64,000 nucleotides of DNA. Source: Leptasterias polaris (lineage: Eukaryota; Echinodermata; Asteroidea; Forcipulatida; Asteriidae). A program made the translations under genes and the position numbers. Shown here in pieces: positions 52,991 through 63,440 of the stretch (position 1 is its first letter; each line of letters starts with the position of its first letter). The notes under the pieces are model-generated. The model did not search any database. It was not told where the DNA came from and saw only the letters and a program-made list of their open reading frames with translations. The stretch covers positions 4,004,001 through 4,068,000 of the forward strand of contig JAZGTN010000058.1 in NCBI GenBank assembly GCA_037783415.1, written 5' to 3'.

Positions 52991-55635
52991 CTTTGTACAC
53001 CCTTTCATCATCTGTGACCACTAGAGAATCTGCTGAAGATGAGGCCTTGGCTGAAGACATTGTGTGAGAAACCTCTGCCAATGGCTCTACTACAAGGGAT
53101 ACTTCTGATGATTCTTGAGCTGGTTGCTTGGCTTTTACTCCTGCTTCCAGGGAAGTATGCACATACCGCTGTACATAGCTTGAGTTACAGCATTTGGCTC
53201 CTTTCTCTTCTATACAGGCATGACAGAAGCATGACAGTCGACGAACAGCAATTACTTTTGGCCTAACTGAAAGCACGCTGTGGAACTGTCGTGTCCCGGC
53301 AACTGTCTTGGTCACTTGGCGGTTTCTGTTCCTGCTTATGTCACTGATCCAAAAGGCAGATCGTTGGAAGTGTTGGCATTTATCGGGATCATCTGGATGG
53401 GTGGCATTATCTCTGACAAATTTGTACAAATCAGATGCAGTACCAATTACTGCACTCCCAGACATCACTGCATCTGAAGCTTGACGCTTTATGACACCGC
53501 TCTCGCCGTCACTAGGGCCTTTTCCATGTCTCGACCCAAAGAACTCGTGCTGAAATTCTACATCATAATCAGACGAACCATAGGAGATATCCATAAAGGG
53601 GTTTCTGGATTTGTATTGGTTTGGGCAGCCGTCAGAGAATCTTACCACCTTCTTGATGTACCCAGGTGCTAACTTTGTCTTTAAGTACTCAACCGCAACA
53701 TCTGTAAAGGAGTGCACTGCATGGTGGTCATGATTGTTGTCTTCTGTGATCATTATCATGGAGACTGTTGTTGGTTGCTGGCACTTTGGACACTGATAGT
53801 ATGCTACAATAGGATGCAGTGTTGCAGAATCATGCCCCCAGTGCACGCTCTGAATTTCGTCCTGATAACGACATGCATAGTTCTCTGCAAAGTCCAAGAC
53901 CATTATCACCCAACCTGCAGGTGGAGCACTTGTTAGCGTTGTAAATTGATTACTTTGCCATGCTGCTGTGAAAAGATGTTGAGATATTGTCGTGGCTTCT
54001 TCTTGGAGCTCTGATATCAACTCTTCCAGTGTTCCGTCTTTGGTGTCCAAGGCCATTTTGGATGTTTTCTTGCCATCGTCAATTTTTGTATGTCTTATCC
54101 ATTTTTTCCACATCAGTGGTGTTGTTTGTTTTGTGCATGAAGTCAGGTTTCCCAGGCACTCGGTGATATTTTCCACTCCACATTTGTCACACTCTCTTTG
54201 AATGCATTGAAGGCAGTGGTACTTGTTTTTTCCCTTGTTACACAAGGTGCTGTTGCTTAGAGAGTACACATTAGGAAATGGCGATGGCAGGTGATGAACA
54301 TTGGCGGTTTTGTTTACAGTAGCAAGTTTAAGTTCAATGTTTGCGCAGTATTCACATAGGCATCCCCTGTAGTTGATTGAATGACGTGACTTGATGTGAG
54401 AAGGCCTCAATGCTGCAAAATTTGATCGAGCAAGGTGTACATGTGGATATTCCTTTAGAAAGTTTGCATGTAGACTGCGTATGGTCAAAGTGAGGAAACC
54501 TGTAGGTTTGTGTGTTTTTTTGCTGACTAACTTCTTGTCTGGGAGAGTGATAGAATTTTTTTCAAAGAAACTTTGAACCATTTCTGTGGTTTTTTGTGCA
54601 ACCCGACGCTTATGTGGTTTTTGAATTGGCTTCATCAGGAGTTTTGTGGTTATTTTCAGTGCCTTGCAGACTTTTTTCTGGCATCTATATTTTTTTGAGA
54701 TTTGCAGTGCTGGTGCCAAGATTCGCTTCATCTGAAGATCTTTTTTCTTCCTACTCTTGCACAAACTTGACATCTGTTTGATCACGGTATTGCTGATGAT
54801 TTTGCCCACAATATGATCATTACCAATGCCCTTCTGATGAAGAAGCTTCTGCTTCCTTGGTGATGCCTTGGTGATTAGGTCTTCCACAGTTTCGGCATAT
54901 AATGCAGGGTCTTTTGACAGAGAAGACCTAGCCCTGAGTAAACTTTGGCGTTTTGCTTCTGCTGATCTGCCACTGGAACCAGGTTTCCTTTTTTCCGCTT
55001 CAAGTTTGGACCAGGCTTCGTCCAATTTTGTTTGTTCATCTTGAAGTCTCCTTTTTTCTGATGCCTCCCTTTCCCTTGCTTTTAAGACTTCCTCTTCCTT
55101 TTCTCGGAGTGCCATTTGCAACTTTATTGATTCTTCTTTTTGTTCTTGTCTCCTCTTACGTCGTTGAGCTAATATCTTGGCATGCTCTTCCTTTGTCAGT
55201 CGAGCTCTTTGCTCCCTTTTTTCGCAGCAATCAGTGCTTTACGCCGCTCTTTTGCGTCTGTCTGAGCTCGGGTCATTTTTACGGGTCTTTCCCTTTTTTG
55301 CCTGTTTTCTTTTCAGCTTGCAACTTTTCCATCTTCTTTTTTGCTCTGTATTCTCTCATTTTTTGTGCCTTTAGAGCCTTGTCTTCTTTTAACTTCATGT
55401 GATTTTCTGGGCGATTTAATTCCTCACTCCTTTCTAGTCGTCGCAATCTTGCTTGAAGAGCATCGTACTTTGCATATTGCTGATATTTCTTTGGATTATC
55501 TTTTAATCGTTCACGCCAGTGGATCTTTTTCCTGCCCCGTTCTTTTTGTTCTTCAGCATGATTGAATCGTAGTCGCAGTTGAAATCTTGTGGAGGCTTTC
55601 TGGGGTGATGAGTTTTGAGTTTTATGGTGTGCCAT
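52991..55635 (-). pseudogene. element B exon 1: transposase-like gene with two frameshifts
   Basis: Starts at ATG 55635 with a basic coiled-coil N-terminus (KMREYRAKKKMEKLQ). Two runs of six T on the plus strand, each preceded by CCC (55294-55299 and 55217-55222), mark frame changes; each looks like loss of one base. From there ~720 codons are open to the donor AAAG|GTAAGT (GT at 52990). Core motifs: GCLCEYCANIELKL, MVLDFAENYACR, IQSVHWGHDSATLHPIVAYY, RFSDGCPNQYKSR and FFGSRHGKGPSDGESGVIKR, parallel to element A. RNase-H-type transposase is inference. If the two run-length changes are sequencing errors, this gene could be intact. Confidence 0.7.
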
Positions 55636-55789
55636 TGTGTCGTTGTCAGTTCTAAAATAAATTACAAAGAAAGTGTTTTGTGTATTGTATTAATTTATAT
55701 TTTTATGGTAACTTCTTTTAAGTTTTTGCTTTTTACAATTTGTTGGATAGTCCTGCAAGGGTAGAGGTTGATATTGTGTTTGAAAAAGC

Positions 55790-55957
55790 CTTTGGAGCGC
55801 CATCACGGCAGCCCGGGCTGTATACTCCCTAGGGAGCTGAGAAAAATAAAAAAGGAATGTTATTGGCCCAATGACCAGGGCACTAATGTAAAGCGCATTG
55901 AGACGTTATTGTGAAATGCGCTATATTAGTACTAGTTATTATTATTATTATTATTAA
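55790..55957 (+). mobile_element. LINE/SINE 3' tail
   Basis: AGCGCATTGAGACGTTATTG, GCGCTATATTAGTA and a TTA repeat form the typical 3' end of CR1/L2-derived elements. A similar minus-strand piece is at 32893-32995. Confidence 0.6.
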
Positions 55958-57331
55958 TGACATTTTGTATACAGACAAATCCAAGGGGTAATTGTATGCC
56001 ATTTAATATTGATATCGTCGCATCAGTGCCAAAACATCGTATCTTGATTTTGCAAAAAGGTTTTATTTCGCACAAAAATGCTCCACGCAAAATCGTTGCA
56101 TCTCGGTGCGTACTTGTTTTGAGTTGTACATCTGGGCTGTTTTAAGCGAGGTACAACATTGAGACTGTTTCAAACTTGCGCATAACGTAAGCAGTATTTT
56201 AGGAGACACAACGTTTTTGCACCGACACAACGGCATATTCCATGTATTGCCCGAACCTTCCTTTATAAAAGGTGCTGTATATGTTTGGTAATTGGAGCCT
56301 ACTGATTGTGTTAATCCTTTATAAATGTAGGTACATACAATAAAACTAACCTGTGAAAATTTCACTTCAAAAGGTGGTCCCTTTTTTAAGATATCACTGA
56401 AAAACCGGAGCGAATATTCCCCATACGAATACACAGTCTGAGAAGCGTTATGGCCGTAACGCTTCTCAGTTTCAAATTTTGGGGAATAAAAAGTGATATA
56501 TTTTTCCATAACCGTAGTACTTCGAAGTTAAAAGTTTCTCAAAATTCATTATACTGCTGTACTTCTTACCAAGTAAGTTTTTATTGGCATTAATTTTCAG
56601 AGTCATTACCAAACGTGTACTGTGCCTTTAAAGAGGGTCTGCATGGTCAAATTAAGTTTTGTGATGCACCCATTTTCCAAAAGATAGAGTGCTAACAATT
56701 TATCTTGGGCGATGACGTCAGGTGAAACGAGTCAATAGGAAACAGTTTCATTATAGATTCTCAGGTCAACTTTGTGGACTTGGTTATTCAGACTTCTCTC
56801 ATGGCCAGCTAGCTTTCCATTTAGATCTTAAACCAAAGTGAGTCTTGGAGGATAAATAGTCTGTACACCTGAAATTACCATCAAGTGTATCATTGTCAAT
56901 TCATGCAAAGTGAAATGAGTGAACACTGTTACAGGTTGGGTCTGGTACCTATACTCATTGGACAAACTGTGAACAGACTGTAGGTTGAGCATAATGGTGA
57001 AGACCTTTATTACCATGCCTGATGTGGGGCAGAGACCCTCCCCACCCCCCAAATGTTCCCATACTTTAGTACACATTTTTCCTCTTATGAAAGTACCCCC
57101 AGAATCCTCTTTAAAAAAATCCTGAGATTCCACGCACACAATGAAGGGGGGGGGAACACCATGCCAAATGTTGAGCACCTAATAACACAGCATTATATTC
57201 CATTCAAATCAATGAAGCCATAGTGAGGCTGGGAAGAAAAAACAGTCGGGTACCCTTTTCTGAAATGAGACTTTGCACTTTCATTATCACTGCCTATATA
57301 GGGAACCACGCACGGACAGGATGTAACTTAC
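55958..57331. other. interval without gene
   Basis: Open minus-strand frames here (for example 56063-56509) show no domain. An inverted pair TGAGAAGCGTTATGG / CCGTAACGCTTCTCA (about 56440-56470) forms a short hairpin. It may be intron or 3' region of the FN3/LDLa gene. Confidence 0.4.
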
Positions 57332-57490
57332 TCATAGGTCTAAAGAAGGAGTTGCAGGACTCTTCGGATTCATCGGCGCCGTCCACACAGTCACGGTATT
57401 TATCGCAGACGTAGGCTAGAGGGATGCAGGGGTTGATGGCGCCATCTCTGACCGGACATTTGAAGCCTCCTGGGCAATCGTCATCAGGAT
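57332..57490 (-). CDS. host exon: LDL-receptor class A module
   Basis: This minus-strand exon has acceptor TTTGTCCATAG and donor ATGA|GTAAGT, and is phase 1 at both ends. It encodes CPGGFKCPVRDGAINPCIPL, YVCDKYRDCVDGADESEESC: six cysteines and the calcium-binding acidic cluster (D-x3-D-x3-E/D-E-S) of an LDLa repeat. Extracellular ligand-binding modules of this type occur in lipoprotein receptors and matrix proteins. The symmetric 1-1 phase allows module shuffling. It is the most downstream of three exons of the same gene seen here. Confidence 0.85.
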
Positions 57491-57544
57491 CTATGGACAA
57501 ACCATCGTTATTTCGCATCTTGTTTGTGACTGGTTCATTGTTAT

Positions 57545-57725
57545 TTCATAATGCTCTTCAACAAACACTGCTTAGCACAGAAAGTCTTGCTTGGCAGAAG
57601 CAAGCAACCAGCCAAAGTACCATGTAACGCAACTTGTTAGCGACTGGTTCCCTGCTAGTTTTTGCTGAGCAGAAATATTAGCTAAGCATAATTTTCTGCT
57701 AAACAGCTATGAAATTGGGCTCAGC
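57545..57725. mobile_element. decayed MITE (CAGGGCC family)
   Basis: GCTTAGC motifs and CAGCTATGAAATTGGGC at the right end match the family at 13011-13200. The left end is degraded. Confidence 0.4.
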
Positions 57726-58509
57726 GCCTGAGTTTCATAAAGTACTTCAGCAGATAAAGTTGCTGAGAAACAATAGTCATGATTAATGTTGGTTATCCTC
57801 ATGGAAGAAAACGGAAAAGTTGCCGTTTTGAAAAGTGTTTTTGTGGAACTCTGTCTGAACTTCTGAACTAAGGACCTCAGTAAATATTCAATCAAACCTT
57901 GACTTGGTGTCCAACTGATGCTCAGACACCACTCGAACTAACCCAACAAATTTTCAGCCTTGCTAGCATGGGCAGCAGGCTGTATCGATACCTTTCGTCA
58001 CTAACCACTGGTAGGGATGTACAGACAAACAACACTGATTGGCCCCAAAAAGCGAGTGCTCTGCGCACACGCTTGTTAACAAATGTCAAGCTCTTGTATG
58101 GCACATGTAGGACGCTTACTACACACATGTCAAGTTTTTATGCCATTCCAAAAACTAAACAAACCTAGAAATCCGACGCGAATCTTCAGCGAGAATCCAT
58201 TTTGATTCTCGCAGAGTCTTGCAAACTTCTAGGCCTGCTTAAGTTAAATGTTTTTACACAATCAACCTAAACTGCATACAGTAAGACATCAAAGAAGAAT
58301 GAGAGGGGACCAGTTGCTTTTGGACTTGATGCCTCTTTCGCAGGCTAACCAAATTCAGGGCGCTAGAAGAGTGGATCAACCACAGGCCTAGTTAGTTATA
58401 ATGTGCCAGACACTGGCACATTTGAATTCATCAATACCAGGGGGTTGTGAGTGAGCAGCGAGATCGATCGATCTCCCCTGGGAACGAGGTTGTGATATTG
58501 TAGACTTAC
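57726..58509. other. intron of the FN3/LDLa gene
   Basis: It separates the two LDLa exons. No other exon or repeat is identified. Confidence 0.45.
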
Positions 58510-58614
58510 TGCAGTTAACTTCATCACTGTTATCCAGACAGTCCATCAGGCCGTCACATCTACGCTCCTTCTCCACGCAAAGTCTACCGCACTGGAACTC
58601 TGTTGGTTGACAAA
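58510..58614 (-). CDS. host exon: LDL-receptor class A module
   Basis: The acceptor TTTTGCACAG and donor TGCA|GTAAGT on the minus strand enclose exactly 35 codons in phase 1-1. It reads CQPTEFQCGRLCVEKERRCD then GLMDCLDNSDEVNC, a canonical LDLa repeat with all six cysteines and the D-x-S-D-E calcium box. One exon equals one module, as in LDL-receptor-like genes. It lies upstream of the LDLa exon at 57490-57332 in the same gene. Confidence 0.88.
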
Positions 58615-58626
58615 CTGTGCAAAACA

Positions 58627-59032
58627 AAGTGGGAAAAGAGAACGTCAGGAGGCCTGATACTTCATGGAGGCAACAGAAGCAAATGCCTCAATGCCCCCCA
58701 GACATTGCCTTGGTGCCCCTTGAAATGTTCTAGTAGACACTTAATTTTCCCCTTAAAATTGAAAATTAATAATAATAATGTTTTAAAAAAAATGAATTTG
58801 AAATTTGACAAAATGTTGAATTTGAAATTGCCATTTTATTTTATAAAATCTAACATTAATTTGACAAAATTAATTTTGAAAGTTGAATTTTAAATTTGAT
58901 TTTTTTTAAAAGGGAAACACAAAGAAACTACAAAATTTACACTTTTTGTAGGGTGGTACACTTTAGTTGGACAGCATGCATTCAACATTGTAGTTAAACA
59001 ACTAAACAACTGAAATGGAATCAGTAACGCCA
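58627..59032. other. intron of the FN3/LDLa gene
   Basis: AT-rich, with degenerate TTGAAATT repeats near 58790-58900. No coding signal. Confidence 0.45.
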
Positions 59033-59128
59033 TTGGCTGGTACTTTGAGGCAATTGGCCGGTACTTTGAGGCAATTGGCCGGTACTTTGAGGCAATTGGC
59101 CGGTACTTTGAGGCAATTGGCCGGTACT
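59033..59128. repeat. 21-bp minisatellite at a splice donor
   Basis: GGTACTTTGAGGCAATTGGCC repeats with starts at 59039, 59060, 59081, 59102 and 59123 (spacing 21). On the gene strand each unit begins AGTACCGG, resembling the real donor GTAAGTACCGG directly next to it. Confidence 0.88.
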
Positions 59129-59131
59129 TAC

Positions 59132-59314
59132 GGTCCTGAAACTCTTGGTACTGCTGGCTTGGCTGACCGTAAACCCCGTAGGCAACAACGTAACCCAAGA
59201 TCCTAAGGTATTCTGGGTAATCTGCGCCGACCTCAACGGGGTCATCGAAGGTGACCTTTATGCTGGTTGAAGTTGTCTCTAGTGCCTGAATGTTCCGCGG
59301 CTTCTTCATTGTAT
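59132..59314 (-). CDS. host exon: fibronectin type III half-domain
   Basis: The acceptor TATTCTGGTTCAG and donor GGACC|GTAAGT on the minus strand give 183 bases, phase 1 at both ends. It encodes PRNIQALETTSTSIKVTFDD, YPEYLRILGYVVAYGVYG and QPSQQYQEFQD, matching strands A to C' of an FN3 fold (P-x2-I-x-A...S-I-K-V-T-F-D...Y-x-V-x-Y). FN3 domains are often split by an intron at this point. With the LDLa exons downstream the gene encodes a multi-module extracellular or receptor protein; the exact family cannot be named. Confidence 0.8.
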
Positions 59315-59336
59315 CTGAACCAGAATAGAAACAAAT

Positions 59337-60604
59337 TACCGTAATTTTCAGATTATAAACCGCCCGGCGTATAAACCGCAATGCTCCAAAATATGGAAAA
59401 AATATTTAGGTGTCAGCGTATAAACCGCGCGGGCGTATAAACCGCGGCCAAAATGTAAAAAAAAACTAACAAACACGGAAGTGAAGTTCGCAACACTGCG
59501 TATGGTAAGCTTTGGCGATATTGCTTTTTTTCATTCACGATACATCGTCAAAAATATATCGCGATATTCGATGATATCGCGGTTAATTTGTGACGTGAGT
59601 TGATGAGGGAACCCACTTCAGATTTAAAAATAGTGTTAAAACTGAAGTGCCGCGAATTGGTTATTGATGTAAGGAAATTTGATAAAGGCTGTACGGCTCT
59701 CCATTCTAGCCATGGTTTTATTCTTCATGTTACCCGAAGCACCACGAGCGCAATTGGCACAGGCTGATTGGCTGATTCCTGACCGGCCGCTTTCCGATTG
59801 GCCGATCGCGTGAATAATCATGACGTATTGCTTCTCACAGCTTTCCGATTGGCCGATCGCGTGAATAATTATGACGTAGTGCTTCTCACAGCTTTCCGAT
59901 TGGCCGATCGCGTGAATAATTATGACGTAGTGCTTCTCGCAGCACTGCCATCGTATTCATCACCTCGATCCCGCAGATGTGCTTGCATGCTCCTAACGTG
60001 GTAAACGTATTGTTAGGGGGTGAAGGAATGGCGGCGTGTAGCTGTGGGAACGAAAAGGCAAGGGAAATTCCCTTTGTGAGAAATCATGCACCTGCATGGT
60101 GGTCGGAGAAACGTTTTTTTACATGTACGTGCGTGAGCAATACCGCACAGTTTTCGTTTGTTTGATGTTGGTCTGTATGAGACCGTCTGTTCGGAGATAT
60201 ATCAGCATATGGAGATCGCTGGGATAAATAGACAGGGGACCAGTCTAGTCTAACTCGAGTTTCGCCGATTGTTCATCTCTGAGGGGTAACTGAACTCTAA
60301 CAATAGGGCGGTTGATAAACGTTTTATAAAGGCAACACGGAATACAAATGAGGCGGGATTTTCAACAGGCATTTTCAACAGGATTTTGTCACTACACAGG
60401 CATGTTTGCAGGATTTGTTATCGTTTAAGAACATTGTTTTTATTTAGAACATTTTACAAACGATCTTTCTTTATAAAAATGCTGTTTTTTCTCTTCCATA
60501 TTTATACGTCGGCGTATAACCCGCCCGGAGAATAAACCGCAGGAGTTTTAAAAAAAGTCAAAATCAACGTATAAACCGCGGTTTATAATTCGAAAATTAC
60601 GGTA
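59337..60604. mobile_element. Tc1/mariner-like MITE, 1.27 kb
   Basis: The left end TACCGTAATTTTCAGATTAT and the right end (reverse) TACCGTAATTTTCGAATTAT are inverted repeats, followed by several ATAAACCGC blocks on both sides. A TA dinucleotide flanks each CCGTAATTTTC terminus, consistent with TA target duplication. No transposase frame. It contains a 51-bp tandem array (59789-59943). Confidence 0.7.
59789..59943. repeat. 3 x 51-bp array with CCAAT and CRE-like boxes
   Basis: GCTTTCCGATTGGCCGATCG recurs at 59789, 59840 and 59891. Each unit carries ATTGG (reverse CCAAT box) and ATGACGTA. Confidence 0.85.
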
Positions 60605-62289
60605 GACCCTGTGCATATGACGTCATCAGGTGCTCAAAAAGCGCCCTCACTTGAGGTCAAAGGCTGGCTGATTGTTGTGCGTGACACACACACATTTGTG
60701 CATCGCCTTAAAGTTGTTTAATTAAAAAAATAGACCATTTGTTACCACAGCAAATGAGCAACAACGTTTAAATTAAAGTAAAGTCTTTATTTTAAAGGAG
60801 AAGTTCTGAATTTGCCAAAACAGATCTGAATGTTTACGTATGGATTTCCGTAACAAGATAAACAGTGACAGCTAATTAGTTAATTATATGAAACTTACGT
60901 TACTTTTCAATGTTCGTAAAATCACTGGTATTTGAACAACAATTAAGTGGAAAATTCTGACTAACTCCACAGAGGAAAACCTCTGTGACATCCTAGGCCA
61001 AGATATAAATGAATATTTAAATAATATTATGACAAATATTCTAAGAACTTACCAAAGTATAAGTTTCTTTGTTCTTAAGCCACGTGCATCACGTACTTGA
61101 TGCCATTTGTATCGATGAAACTGGTTGCTATGGTGTCTCTGACACCTGGTGGCGCTTTCGGTTAAGTAATTTTAGAGCCCTCTATTATTAATCGTGGTAT
61201 TTGAAAACAAATAACAAATCATGGTAACGTATGTTTCGTAACGTAAATTTCAAAAAGTACTTTTGGTGAGTAACTGCCCAATACCACAAACAAAATTCAC
61301 CGTGAACGTGCTGTAATTTCCAAGTAGGAATACAGGGCTTACATTTGGGCCGCATTGTAGAGGTACCCAACTCATGCGGGTTACTAAAATCTGGTAACGT
61401 ATGTTTCATTCCATAAAAACACATATTTCAAAGCAGAGGAGGAGGCCATGATACGAGGAAAACACTTTCAGCCAGGGCTTCACGATTAGAGGAATGAATA
61501 ATACATTTATTAATATGTTGATACATGCGAATACAGCTTGAATACGTTTATTCAAATTATTCTGAAATGACATGACTTCGTCGGTAACGTAAGTTACAGT
61601 TGAACTTGCGACACACTTTGATGTTAAACATCGAAGTTCCAGAGGTTGGATAGTAAAACAAAAATCAGTCATCACGTTGACAAGACATTACCACATACAT
61701 TTAAATCAGAACCCAGTATAAAGTGACATCAAGTGTGAACTGTACAACCTTGGAACCATCGTTGGGCTTTTTTGCGACATATGCTTTTAATATTGATTCA
61801 ATGAAAACAAGCTTCAAAGATTAGCGCCGGTTGAAAAAGTACTGGATTGGCGACAACTTATGTTTACAAAAATGTGTCTATGATGAGTTTCTCTATAACA
61901 TGGTACTACATTTCAAACAGATCATGTCCAGATGTTTTCATACACGTGCTCAAACATATGCGACATGAAAATCCCGTGTTTGCGGCGATGTAATGGGAAT
62001 GACCCTTAGGTGGTTCAAAACACAAACCGTGGCTACAACGCTGTGCTTATTTGATTAGGTTCAGTCACCAACAATTGATCAGTTAGCCTGGAATATGGTT
62101 CGCGAATTGTGAAAGCCTGTCAAGAATGGGACTTATCTCAGTTCACCCAGAACTAATGCTTAGATGTTATTGACAAACAATCTTAATTAGTTATTCACTT
62201 GACAGTGGTATGAATATTTAATTAGCCAAACTTGTTTTTGTCATATCTCAAGAAGTATACTACCGATTTTCAAACTTTTTTCAGTTATA
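60605..62289. other. interval with GTAACGTAAGTT motifs
   Basis: No gene. It holds TGACGTCA near 60620 and motif copies at 60890 (reverse) and 61223, 61238, 61393 and 61583 (forward), plus one diverged satellite unit at 62230-62289. Confidence 0.45.
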
Positions 62290-62645
62290 CAATGTAAAGA
62301 ATTGCCTGTACAGTAATTTACTGGCAGCTGAGTTGCCAGTAAGTTACTGTGTTTTTTACAGTCATAACTGTAAATAAATTACTGTAAGTTACTGGCAACT
62401 CAGCTGCCAGTAAATTAATGTATTTTTTACAGTAATAACTGTAAATAAGTTACTGTAAAAGTTACAGTAACCCTACTGGCAACTCAGCTGCCAGTAAATT
62501 ACTGTATTTTTTACAGTAATAACTGTAAATAAGTTACTGTAAAAGTTACAGTAACTTACTGGCAACTCAGCTCCCAGTAAATTACTGTATTTTTTACAGT
62601 AACAAGCAATATAATGTATCGCAGTAAACTAGGATATTACTGTAT
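62290..62645. repeat. palindromic minisatellite (CAGCTGCCAGTAAATTACTG)
   Basis: About four units of ~85-100 bases contain TTACTGGCAACTCAGCTGCC and TTTTTTACAGTAATAACTGT. Each unit is itself nearly palindromic, so the array can form many alternative stems. Confidence 0.8.
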
Positions 62646-63440
62646 TTTTTCCAATGCTTGCAGTTAGGTACCGTCAAGTTTAAGCAGTAATGCCTTTGTT
62701 CCTGTGAATGAAATTACCGTAATAAAAAATTATTTCTGCAGCTGAATGTACAACACTATTTGTTAACTATTATTCTTTCGAAAGAAAATGCACAAGTAAA
62801 ATGTTTTTAACATTTCAAACTGATTTATTGCATATAACACCGAGAACACATTAGTATGGGTCATTCCATGTCAAACCAACGCACTTTTTTACCTTATGTC
62901 TTCCGATTTTGATAAAAATTGCTGTGCTTGTAGGTACTAATAAGCAATGAATGCACACCAAGTTTTAGCCCGATCCGACCTACCATGTGGTCAGGGCAGA
63001 AACCACAAAAAAATGACTTTTTCAGAGTAAAATACCACCCTTTTGGTACAAATATGTCAAAACCATGTCAATTTTCATTGAATATATGCAAATTTGGTAT
63101 TAAAATAATGAGAATTGCATGCTCAAATCAAATTTTTTGTTAAAAATTAATTTTGTAAAAAGTAGGTCACCGTGACCTTTAACACGTTATCGTGACCTTT
63201 GACCCAATTTTTGCAATAATGTATCATTCCAAAAATCTACGAAATGAAAATGACTTGATAGAGCATGTCTTCCTCTGTCAGAATCCACTTAGAAAACATT
63301 GGGCACTTAAAAATGTACAACTTTATGACTATTTTTGTACAGTTGGTAGGTTACAAATTAGTCAATTTATATACTTTACATTATAAATCCACCAACACAA
63401 CTCACTCTTCTGTTTCTAAAGTTACTAAATTAAACTAGAT
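62646..63440. other. interval without gene
   Basis: Nothing recognised except a short GTGACCTTT direct repeat near 63170-63200. Confidence 0.4.
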
